Source: JACQWR01 sp964614365
Lineage (GTDB): Bacteria; Desulfobacterota; Syntrophia; Syntrophales; JACQWR01
Direction of reading: 5' to 3'
Assembly: GCA_964614365.1 (NCBI GenBank)
Contig: CAZTLA010000199.1
Span: 1-5,568, forward strand
DNA length: 5,568 nt
Shown here: positions 1 through 5,568 of the stretch, in pieces
Numbering within the stretch: the first letter of the stretch is position 1
Layout of the letters: every line of letters starts with the position of its first letter
Program-made: the position numbers and the translations under genes
The notes under the pieces: generated by a model
Databases searched by the model: none
What the model saw: only the letters and a program-made list of their open reading frames with translations
What the model was told of the DNA's origin: nothing

Positions 1-2
1 GT

Positions 3-218
3 GAGGGTGGGGGCAAAGAAGACCGGTTCAAGGATGGCGGCTTCGTGTAGAAAAAAGCGGAAAAAGAGATCGACACGGTTTTTTCTTTGGGCCTCATCAG
101 CAGGGTCGATGAGAACGGACAATGCCGCGCGCTCGAATATCTGGACGAACTGGGAATCCCCCAGCCGCATCGGGGGAAAGTCAACGTGGGGCTCGGGAAA
201 CCGCTGTCTTTTGATTAA
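3..218 (+). pseudogene. 3' end of an unrecognised gene, interrupted by an in-frame TAG
   Basis: Frame 3 reads like protein on both sides of a single TAG at 48-50 and ends at TAA 216-218. The 15 codons before the TAG end in DRFKDGGFV. The 55 codons after it start KKAEKEID, include RALEYLDELGIPQP and finish GKVNVGLGKPLSFD. The mixed charge pattern and ordinary residue composition suggest coding sequence. The other two forward frames give Arg/Lys/Ser-rich or stop-broken translations. One base change (TAG from GAG) would restore an uninterrupted frame. The piece may therefore be the tail of a gene with a nonsense mutation, a sequencing error, or a recoded amber codon. A separate short gene starting at TTG 87 is also possible but has no good ribosome site. 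I do not recognise the family; the ending GKVNVGLGKPLSF faintly recalls PlsC-type acyltransferases, but this is not enough for a call. It ends 29 bases before the next gene on the same strand, which suggests cotranscription. Confidence 0.4.
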
Positions 219-234
219 CAAAGGGGATGAGCAA

Positions 235-239
235 AGGAG
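235..239 (+). promoter_or_regulatory. Ribosome binding site that sets the start at 248
   Basis: AGGAG lies at 235-239, eight bases before ATG 248. The in-frame ATG at 227 is preceded by AAGGGG at 221-226 with no spacing, so ribosomes are unlikely to use it. A near repeat, AAAGGGGATGA (220-230) and AAAGGAGATGA (233-243), creates this doubled signal. Confidence 0.65.
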
Positions 240-247
240 ATGAAGAG

Positions 248-883
248 ATGACCCATTCACTGCACCGCTCCGGCGATATCGAATCGCAGAAAAAAGACTT
301 TGTCTGGTTTATGTACCAGACAAAAAATGTCAATGACAAAAATATCAAACCCAAGGCGCTGGAATTCATTGCCGTTGCCGAGGCTGCCGGGTCCGAAAAC
401 TGGGGGGACGTGAAAACCGGGCCCACCGTCATGTATTCCTCCGATTACATCAAGAGCCGCCTATCGGACAAAACGCGCATCCGCGGCGTTTTTACCAAAC
501 GGGAACAGGTTGTTGAATTTTTGAAGAAGATCAAAAGGAAAGACTTGGGCATGTCGGTTGTCATATCCGGTGTCTTATCCGAAGTGCTGCCCGCATGCAA
601 AGAGGCGGGCGTTATTCCTCATTCGGTAAATTATTCACTGGGGATATGGGGCAAAAAAGAAAATCTCCCCGACGAGGCGACGCTGTCCGTCACGACCATG
701 TGCGGCCACCATATGATTTCGCCGAAGTTTGTCAAGCACATAATGAACCAGGTGAAAAAAGGGAAAATGACATCCGAGGAAGGCGCGTTGCAACTCGCCA
801 CATTTTGCTACTGCGGCATATTTAATCACAAACGATGCGGCGACATCATCAGGAAAAATACCACCGAACAGAAGGAGACGTAA
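248..883 (+). CDS. Conserved-looking protein of unknown function with a Cys/His cluster
   Basis: This is a 211-residue soluble protein with no signal peptide or membrane segment; I do not recognise its family. The start at 248 is chosen over the in-frame ATG at 227 because AGGAG sits eight bases upstream. The first 100 residues are Lys-rich and hydrophilic. The second half holds all five cysteines: C117, then C152 in MCGHH (151-155), then C187, C189 and C197 in CYCGIFNHKRC. C152, C187, C189 and C197, with H154, H155 and H194 close by, could bind zinc or an iron-sulfur cluster. This is inferred from spacing only. The gene follows the upstream tail by 29 bases and precedes waaA by 126 bases on the same strand. 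Its stretch before base 350 is visibly richer in A than waaA. No catalytic motif of a known enzyme is evident, so no function is assigned. Confidence 0.85.
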   Translation: MTHSLHRSGDIESQKKDFVWFMYQTKNVNDKNIKPKALEFIAVAEAAGSENWGDVKTGPTVMYSSDYIKSRLSDKTRIRGVFTKREQVVEFLKKIKRKDLGMSVVISGVLSEVLPACKEAGVIPHSVNYSLGIWGKKENLPDEATLSVTTMCGHHMISPKFVKHIMNQVKKGKMTSEEGALQLATFCYCGIFNHKRCGDIIRKNTTEQKET

Positions 884-961
884 GCCCGGCGCTTTGACGG
901 TCAGCCGACCCGAGAGTCCTCTTTTTCTTGCGCTTCCCGTATCCCCCGTGCTACTACTGTC

Positions 962-983
962 CCGCTTTCGCGTCGCAAAGCGG
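962..983 (+). other. Hairpin in the waaA leader
   Basis: CCGCTTT (962-968) and AAAGCGG (977-983) form a perfect 7-pair stem around an 8-base loop. No T-run follows, so it does not look like a terminator. It ends 12 bases before the purine-rich ribosome site GGAAGGGG (996-1003) of waaA, where it could affect transcript stability or translation. The rest of the gap 884-1009 shows only a weak 4-pair stem (GGTC 899-902 with GACC 907-910) and five Ts at 922-926, too weak to call a terminator. Confidence 0.35.
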
Positions 984-1009
984 CTGCATCTTTACGGAAG
1001 GGGACGTGC

Positions 1010-2311
1010 ATGCTGTTCCTCTATAACATTCTGTTGTGGCTTGCCTCGCCCGTTGTTGCCTTCTATTACGGAGGCAAAATGGCGTTTACGGGGAAGTACC
1101 GGAAGGGCTTCGGCCAGCGGTTCGGCATCCTGCCGCCGGAAATTCTCACCGGCATCAAGGACGGCAGTCCCCGCATATGGGTGCATGCCGTGTCCGTCGG
1201 CGAGGTGACGGCTGCCGCGCCGGTCATCTCCTCCCTGCGTGACACGTTTCCCGACGCCTGCATTCTTCTTTCCACGAGTACGAATACGGGACAGGAAATG
1301 GCTCATCGCATCGTCACGGGAGCCACCGCCTTCGTCTACTACCCCTTGGACATCTCTTTCGCGGTGCGAAAGGTTGTGGATCAGGTGCGGCCGGATGTGT
1401 TGGTGCTTCTGGAGACGGAATTGTGGCCCAATTTCATCCGGTATTGCCGGTTGCGGGGGGTCGGGATCGTTCTCATAAATGGCCGCCTTTCGCCGCGCTC
1501 CTTCAGGAGATACGCGCTGACGCGGTTCTTCTGGAAAGGCATACTCGACGGTATTGATGCAATGGGAGTGATTTCGGAGACTGACGCTGAGCGGTTTCGG
1601 TTCCTGGGGGTCTCACCCGCCCGGCTCCATGTCTTCGGTAATGCAAAATATGACAGCCTGGCGGCCAAGGCATCCCCCTCGCTTCGGGAGGAGATAGCTG
1701 CGCGCCTGGATATCGGGCCGGGGGATTGCGTCCTGGTGGCGGGCAGCACCCACGAAGGCGAGGAGGAAATCATTTTCCGGATTTACCGCGAGCTTCTGAC
1801 GACGTATGCCGACTGTAAGCTGATCATCGCGCCGCGCCACGTCGAAAGAACACAATCGGTACTGGCCCTGGCGGCTGAAAACGGTTTTACCGATACCATT
1901 ATGATGACGGCAATCAACGGCGGCAGGAAACGCCGCGGCGAAGGGGTTATCGTTATTGACGTCATCGGCGAACTGTTCAGGGTATACAGTCTGGCTACTG
2001 TGGTTTTTTGCGGGGGCAGCCTCGTGCCCAAGGGCGGGCAGAACATCATCGAAGCCGCCGCCTGGGGCAAGGTGATTCTGTACGGTCCATTCATGGACGA
2101 TTTCCGGGAGGAACGGGATATCCTGGAAAAGGCGGGCGCCGGGACGACGGTGAGGGATGGGCGGGAGCTGCTTGAAGCGATCCTGAATTTCCTGGCCGAT
2201 CCGGTCTCCCGTGACCAGCGGGGAGGGGAGGGAAGACGCCTGGTCGCCGCAAATGCAGGGGCGGCCCAGCGGTATGCCTCGCTTGTGCACAAGGTGTTGA
2301 AGGATGGGTAA
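1010..2311 (+). CDS. waaA: 3-deoxy-D-manno-octulosonic acid (Kdo) transferase
   Basis: WaaA (KdtA) moves Kdo from CMP-Kdo onto the lipid A precursor (lipid IVA) on the inner face of the cytoplasmic membrane, starting the LPS core. The 433-residue length is usual for the family. Residues 1-22 form the expected hydrophobic N-terminal anchor. The Kdo-transferase N domain shows HAVSVGEV (59-66), whose E65 matches the family's catalytic base, and ETELWPN (135-141), NGRLS (157-161) and FGNAKYD (209-215). The C-terminal GT-B half has AGSTHEGEE (244-252), PRHVER (275-280) and the nucleotide-sugar site GGSLVPKGGQNIIEAA (335-350). ATG 1010 has GGAAGGGG at 996-1003 with six bases of spacing. No other LPS gene follows; the next gene converges on it. 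The sequence alone does not show whether it adds one or more Kdo residues. The family call is very secure. Confidence 0.98.
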   Translation: MLFLYNILLWLASPVVAFYYGGKMAFTGKYRKGFGQRFGILPPEILTGIKDGSPRIWVHAVSVGEVTAAAPVISSLRDTFPDACILLSTSTNTGQEMAHRIVTGATAFVYYPLDISFAVRKVVDQVRPDVLVLLETELWPNFIRYCRLRGVGIVLINGRLSPRSFRRYALTRFFWKGILDGIDAMGVISETDAERFRFLGVSPARLHVFGNAKYDSLAAKASPSLREEIAARLDIGPGDCVLVAGSTHEGEEEIIFRIYRELLTTYADCKLIIAPRHVERTQSVLALAAENGFTDTIMMTAINGGRKRRGEGVIVIDVIGELFRVYSLATVVFCGGSLVPKGGQNIIEAAAWGKVILYGPFMDDFREERDILEKAGAGTTVRDGRELLEAILNFLADPVSRDQRGGEGRRLVAANAGAAQRYASLVHKVLKDG

Positions 2312-2329
2312 GACGGGAAGGCGAGGAAG

Positions 2330-2357
2330 GGGCAGTGGCGCGACTCACGCCCATTTT
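2330..2357 (+). terminator. Possible terminator of waaA, overlapping the hflX stop
   Basis: GGGC (2330-2333) plus GTG (2335-2337), with a bulged A, pair with CAC plus GCCC (2346-2352) around an 8-base loop. ATTTT follows at 2353-2357. The 7-pair stem starts 18 bases after the waaA stop, and its 3' arm covers the hflX stop codon (2345-2347). The T-run is short, so this would be a weak intrinsic terminator at best. Confidence 0.4.
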
Positions 2358-4033
2358 CCCTTTGCCCCGTAATTTGGGGTTATTGCTTCCAGCCGCGTAA
2401 TGAGGGGAAGTATCGTAACGGGATTGAGGGCCGATACGGCAATCGCGTCGAACTGCCGGCAGAGATCCCGAAGAATCTGCTTGTGGGGAAATAGGTCTTC
2501 CTTGTTGAAGACCATCACCGTCGGTTTGGAGGCGAGATCGAGTTTTTCCAGTATCCCCTCCACGGCCTTGATGTGGGACTCGAAGTCGGGATTGCTCACG
2601 TCGGTGACGTGGAGGAGAACATCCGCGTCATTCAGTTCGTCGAGGGTGGCCCGGAAGGCGGCAAAGAGCTCTTGGGGGAGATCGCGGATGAATCCCACCG
2701 TGTCCGTGACTACCGCTTCGGTGTCCCGGGGGAAACGGAGCCGGGAACTCTTTGGGTCCAGGGTGGCAAAAAGGCGATCTTCCGTAAAGACGCTGCTCTT
2801 TGTCAGGGCATTGAGCAGCGTCGATTTGCCTGCGTTCGTATAGCCGACGATGGAAATGACGGGCAAGCCGGTCCTTTGCCGCGTCATCCGGCGCTGTCCC
2901 CGCGCCTTTTCGACATTCCTGATTTCCCGTTCCAGATGATGGATGCGGTCCCTCACCCGACGCCGGTTGATCTCCAGCTTCGTTTCCCCCGGCCCCCTTC
3001 CCCCGATTCCCCCCGTGAGCCGGGACATGGCTGTGTTTTTCGTAACGAGGCGCGGCAGGAGGTACTTGAGCTGGGCCAGTTCCACCTGGATCTTTCCTTC
3101 ACGGCTATGGGCGCGCCGGGCAAAGATGTCGAGGATGAGCTGGGTGCGGTCGATCACCTTCATTTCCGCGATATCGGTGATTGAGCGAACCTGTGCCGGC
3201 GTCAGTTCCCGGTCGAAGATCAGGAGACCGGCTCCGAGCTGCAGGGCCCTGATGACAAGCTCGGAGATTTTCCCCTTGCCGAGGAGAAAACGGGGGTCTA
3301 CCTGCTTCCGGTGTTGCAGGATGGAAGCGAGGACGTCCACGCCCGCGGAACGCGCCAGCTCTTTCAATTCTTCAAGGGAACTCTTGCCGTCGTTCAGCGG
3401 ATCGGTTTCCACGCGGATCAATATGGCGCCGCCCGCGGATTCCACCTTTCCCGGTTTCTGTTTCTTCGCGAATTCCCCTTCAAGCGCCTGGATGAATTCG
3501 AGGAAATCCCGTCCCATCTCGGAAGGCCGGAGGGGTTCCCGGATAAGCCAGAATCTTCCTTCCGGATTTTCCGGGATCAGATGGGCGGTGTGAACGTATC
3601 CGGGAAGGCCGACCTCATCCGTTTCAATGGCGCCGATGAGATCGAGACGCAGAAGGGCAAGGTCGGTCAAATCGTCTTCGGAAAGCGTTTCGCCGTCCAG
3701 GTGGGTGTGGAGGAGCCGCAGTCCCTTGAAACGGGCGGATGAGGACCGGAATCCTTCCAGGCTGGGGATGACGACTTCCCGATGCGAACCCGCGATAACG
3801 TGGGTAATCTCGCCCCTGCGGCTGATGAGGACGCCGATCTGCCGGTTGATTTCACGGGAGAGTTCCGTAAGCTGCCTGGCCAGTTCCTGGCTCAGGATAA
3901 TTTCCGGCGGAACCCTGCGACGAGAGAGCTGCTCGATCCGTTTGATCTGTTCCGGGCCGAGGCCCTTGGTGTTGCCGTAAATCTTCGTAAGAGATGCCCG
4001 TTTCCTTTCAAGATTGCTTTTGAGACATGGCAC
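2345..4033 (-). CDS. hflX: Ribosome-associated GTPase HflX
   Basis: HflX is a cytosolic TRAFAC-class GTPase that binds the 50S subunit and splits stalled or stress-inactivated 70S ribosomes. Numbered from GTG 4033, the protein has 562 residues. The N-terminal HflX domain includes the ASILQHRKQVDPRFLLGKGK region (236-255) and the family hallmark GIGGRGPGETKLE (342-354), followed by a basic helix. The G domain has the P-loop GYTNAGKST (397-405), FATLDP (422-427, G2), DTVGFIRDLP (444-453, G3), NKED (510-513, G4) and SALN (534-537, G5), so it should be an active GTPase. The bases before the KIYGNTKG region, where many relatives begin, are hard to place. The frame stays open to TTG 4126, which would add 31 Cys-rich residues. 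GTG 4033 is preferred because AAGAAGGG lies seven bases upstream, whereas the TTG lacks a good ribosome site and lies eight bases from a terminator. I see no clear promoter. Confidence 0.96.
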   Translation of the reverse strand: MPCLKSNLERKRASLTKIYGNTKGLGPEQIKRIEQLSRRRVPPEIILSQELARQLTELSREINRQIGVLISRRGEITHVIAGSHREVVIPSLEGFRSSSARFKGLRLLHTHLDGETLSEDDLTDLALLRLDLIGAIETDEVGLPGYVHTAHLIPENPEGRFWLIREPLRPSEMGRDFLEFIQALEGEFAKKQKPGKVESAGGAILIRVETDPLNDGKSSLEELKELARSAGVDVLASILQHRKQVDPRFLLGKGKISELVIRALQLGAGLLIFDRELTPAQVRSITDIAEMKVIDRTQLILDIFARRAHSREGKIQVELAQLKYLLPRLVTKNTAMSRLTGGIGGRGPGETKLEINRRRVRDRIHHLEREIRNVEKARGQRRMTRQRTGLPVISIVGYTNAGKSTLLNALTKSSVFTEDRLFATLDPKSSRLRFPRDTEAVVTDTVGFIRDLPQELFAAFRATLDELNDADVLLHVTDVSNPDFESHIKAVEGILEKLDLASKPTVMVFNKEDLFPHKQILRDLCRQFDAIAVSALNPVTILPLITRLEAITPNYGAKGKWA

Positions 4034-4040
4034 CCTCAAA

Positions 4041-4048
4041 CCCTTCTT
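4041..4048 (-). promoter_or_regulatory. Ribosome binding site favouring the hflX start at GTG 4033
   Basis: The - strand reads AAGAAGGG here, seven bases before GTG 4033. No comparable site precedes TTG 4126, GTG 4102, GTG 4099 or GTG 4072, which are the other in-frame candidates. The site is good but not a perfect AGGAGG, so the start call remains provisional. Confidence 0.45.
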
Positions 4049-4134
4049 ATCTTGGCACAGGGGAGAAAACACGCAAGGATGGGGGCATCCGTAATCCACC
4101 ACTAACTTTAATGTCTTATTACGCAATCCGAGAT

Positions 4135-4155
4135 AAAAAAAGCGGGGTTTCCGCT
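4135..4155 (-). terminator. Intrinsic terminator after the VWA gene
   Basis: Read on the - strand, AGCGG (4155-4151) and CCGCT (4145-4141) form a 5-pair GC-rich stem around the loop AAACC, and the strand then runs through seven Ts (4141-4135). It lies 44 bases after the VWA stop and just before hflX, so it should end the MoxR/VWA transcript and separate it from hflX. The 44 bases between stop and stem show nothing else. Confidence 0.75.
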
Positions 4156-4199
4156 GCTTTATTTATCCGATTTAGAGTCTGGACGTTTTACGAAGCTGC

Positions 4200-5393
4200 T
4201 TAGTGGCGGGAAACGAGATGCTGCACAGCCTTCTCCAGACCGTCAAGAGTCAGTTCAAACATGGGGAACACCTGTCTGATGGCGCTGATGGTCCACGTAT
4301 ACCCCCAGTTTGTTTCCAATTGGGGATTCAACCATGCGACGTGGCGGAACGTCTTTGCCAGGAATTTCAGGCGATCGATGCTGGCGCCGACCTGCTTCTG
4401 GTCCGTGTAAATGGCGCCTTGGGGATGCATCAGTTCGTAGGGCGCCATGCTGGCATCGCCCACCATGATCAGACGCGTTTCGGGGTCTCTGCGCGCGATG
4501 TCCTCAATTGATTCGGGCTTCAAATACCGTTGCGGATCGAGCCACACGGTGTCGTATATGGTGTTGTGGAAGAAATAGAACTTCAGGTCCTTGAACTGGG
4601 AACGGCCATAGTTAAAGAGGGTTTGAACTACGTCGATGTAAGGGTCCATCGACCAGCCGCCGTTGTCTATCATCAGGATCACTTTCAGGCGGTCGGTGAG
4701 GCGGTGGTCGAAAACAATTTCGATTTCCCCCGCATTGCGCATGGTTTCGTTGATTGTTTTGTCCACGTTGACGATGTCCTTCGGACCGGAGGGGATCATC
4801 CGCCGGAGACGCTTCAGCGCTTCCCCCATCTGGAACTCCGTCAGGGGGCCTTCCTGCGAGTAATCCTTGTACCTGCGCTCCATCGCCACCTTGATTGCCG
4901 ACTTGTTGCGCGAGGCGCCCCCGATGCGCATCCCGCCCGGGTGGTAGCCGGAGTGCCCCACGGGCGACGTGCCGCCGGTGCCGATCCATTTGTGTCCCCC
5001 GTGATGCTCACCCGTTTGTTCCTTGAGCCGCTCCAGGAAATATTTCATCAGTTCTTCCGGTGAGAACCTTTGTAAGTCTTTCTCATCCATGCCGAGCGCC
5101 CGTGCCAGATCCGCCGGGTTTTTCAGCCATTCATCAAGGAGCGCCCGCGCGATTGCGTTCAGCTCAATAGCGTCGGGTTCCGTAAGCGCCACCCCTTTGA
5201 AGGTATAGGCGAAAACCTGATCGTAGGTATCGAAGTAACGCTCGCTTTTCACGAGGATGGCCCGTGCCGCGATATAAAAATCATCTACGGAACGGATAAT
5301 TCCCGTGCAGAGCGCCTTCTGCAATCTCAAAAAAGACGTGGGGGAAACGGGGATCCCCTTTTGCCTCAGGAGGTAGAAAAAATCGACGAACAT
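4200..5393 (-). CDS. CoxE-like von Willebrand factor A domain protein
   Basis: This 397-residue cytosolic protein is the partner type usually encoded beside MoxR AAA+ ATPases. Together they are thought to help mature or activate a metalloenzyme or other complex; the client cannot be told from this window. The N-terminal half is helical. A Gly/His-rich linker follows, with GEHHGGHKWIGTGG (128-141) and GYHPGGMRIGG (149-159), a pattern I recall as typical of this VWA subfamily. The VWA fold begins near RLKVILMID (235-243). Its metal-site motif reads DNGGWSM (243-249), not the canonical DxSxS: Gly replaces the first Ser, while S248 remains. GDAS (312-315), with D313, may give the later metal-site Asp. 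ATG 5393 follows the ATPase stop by eight bases, and its GAGGT ribosome site overlaps that stop, suggesting coupled translation. The ending is TAA (4202-4200). Family assignment is secure; the physiological role is not. Confidence 0.93.
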   Translation of the reverse strand: MFVDFFYLLRQKGIPVSPTSFLRLQKALCTGIIRSVDDFYIAARAILVKSERYFDTYDQVFAYTFKGVALTEPDAIELNAIARALLDEWLKNPADLARALGMDEKDLQRFSPEELMKYFLERLKEQTGEHHGGHKWIGTGGTSPVGHSGYHPGGMRIGGASRNKSAIKVAMERRYKDYSQEGPLTEFQMGEALKRLRRMIPSGPKDIVNVDKTINETMRNAGEIEIVFDHRLTDRLKVILMIDNGGWSMDPYIDVVQTLFNYGRSQFKDLKFYFFHNTIYDTVWLDPQRYLKPESIEDIARRDPETRLIMVGDASMAPYELMHPQGAIYTDQKQVGASIDRLKFLAKTFRHVAWLNPQLETNWGYTWTISAIRQVFPMFELTLDGLEKAVQHLVSRH

Positions 5394-5398
5394 AATCT

Positions 5399-5403
5399 AC
5401 CTC
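5399..5403 (-). promoter_or_regulatory. Ribosome binding site overlapping the ATPase stop codon
   Basis: GAGGT on the - strand shares bases with the TGA (5404-5402) of the upstream ATPase gene and lies five bases before ATG 5393. This layout lets terminating ribosomes reinitiate on the VWA gene. Confidence 0.65.
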
Positions 5404-5568
5404 ACATGCGCAAACGGGACGCCTGCTGGGTTGCCGTATTCAAGTCGGCGCTTTTCTTGAACAGGATGCCGAGGTAGGGCACCGCTCCCTGCCGGAGTGA
5501 TTTGACTTTGAAGTCGGGATCCGCCCGCAGCGCCCGTATCCAGTTGATCAGTTCGCGGGTTGCCGGCT
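5402..5568 (-). CDS. MoxR-family AAA+ ATPase, C-terminal end only
   Basis: Only the last 54 codons and the TGA stop are inside the window; the 5' part lies beyond 5568. The - strand reads ATRELINWIRALRADPDF, then SLRQGAVPYLGILFKKSADL, and ends ASRLRM. The TRELINWIRAL and VPYLGILFKK patterns match my memory of the lid-domain end of MoxR-type ATPases that pair with CoxE-like VWA proteins. The Walker A and B motifs would be upstream and cannot be checked here. MoxR ATPases use ATP hydrolysis for chaperone-like remodelling. The tight 8-base link to the VWA gene supports the call, since MoxR and VWA genes are very commonly paired in this order. The assignment rests on a short segment plus context, so the subfamily is left open. 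Confidence 0.8.
   Translation of the reverse strand, partial: PATRELINWIRALRADPDFKVKSLRQGAVPYLGILFKKSADLNTATQQASRLRM

Noticed and set aside
1..243. Frame 1 open reading frame of 80 residues starting with GTG
   Set aside because: The translation is unusually rich in Arg, Lys and Ser, while frame 3 over the same bases reads like protein and ends at a sensible distance from the next gene.
894..922. TTGACG at 894-899 as a -35 box for waaA
   Set aside because: No acceptable -10 box occurs 16-18 bases downstream (bases 916-923 read GTCCTCTT), so I do not call a promoter.
896..926. Terminator after the unknown gene
   Set aside because: The stem GGTC/GACC is only four pairs and is separated from the five Ts by 11 bases.
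1613..2290. Long open frames opposite waaA
   Set aside because: They are antisense shadows of a gene with clear family motifs; GC-rich codon use keeps these frames open by chance.
2573..3742. Several 140-216 residue forward frames across hflX
   Set aside because: They lie opposite conserved HflX motifs and their translations show no recognisable domain.
4030..4134. Sigma-70 promoter for hflX
   Set aside because: The stretch is A/T-rich with TTGCGT at 4126-4121 and TAATAA nearby, but no -35/-10 pair has suitable spacing.
4530..5063. 177-residue forward frame opposite the VWA gene
   Set aside because: It is antisense to the VWA fold and linker, has no good ribosome site and resembles no known protein.

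Overview
The window is a GC-rich stretch of chromosome from a Gram-negative bacterium. The protein sequences look most like those of anaerobic Deltaproteobacteria (Desulfobacterota, perhaps Syntrophales-like). That placement is an impression from sequence style and not a measured one. The waaA gene means that the organism makes a Kdo-containing lipopolysaccharide. I see no phage, transposon, CRISPR, tRNA or rRNA signal.

Layout on the + strand: the end of an unrecognised gene (3-218), which carries an in-frame TAG at 48-50; a 211-residue cysteine- and histidine-containing protein of unknown function (248-883); a 126-base gap with one hairpin; then waaA (1010-2311), the Kdo transferase of the inner LPS core. 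Layout on the - strand, read from right to left: the last 54 codons of a MoxR-type AAA+ ATPase (5402-5568), a CoxE-like von Willebrand A domain protein 8 bases downstream (4200-5393), a clear intrinsic terminator (4135-4155), and then hflX (about 2345-4033), a ribosome-associated GTPase. waaA and hflX converge and are separated by only 33 bases.

Two functional groups are visible. The MoxR/VWA pair is a translationally coupled module of the kind that usually acts as a chaperone on a metalloenzyme or other large complex. Its client is not in this window. waaA belongs to cell-envelope synthesis. hflX stands alone behind a terminator, so it should have its own promoter, and its true start is uncertain.

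Most of the window is ordinary housekeeping sequence. The items that most deserve a second look are the unrecognised protein with a conserved-looking Cys/His cluster, the TAG inside the upstream reading frame, the altered MIDAS motif of the VWA protein, and the Cys-rich possible extension of HflX. I do not see convincing evidence for an undescribed multi-gene system.
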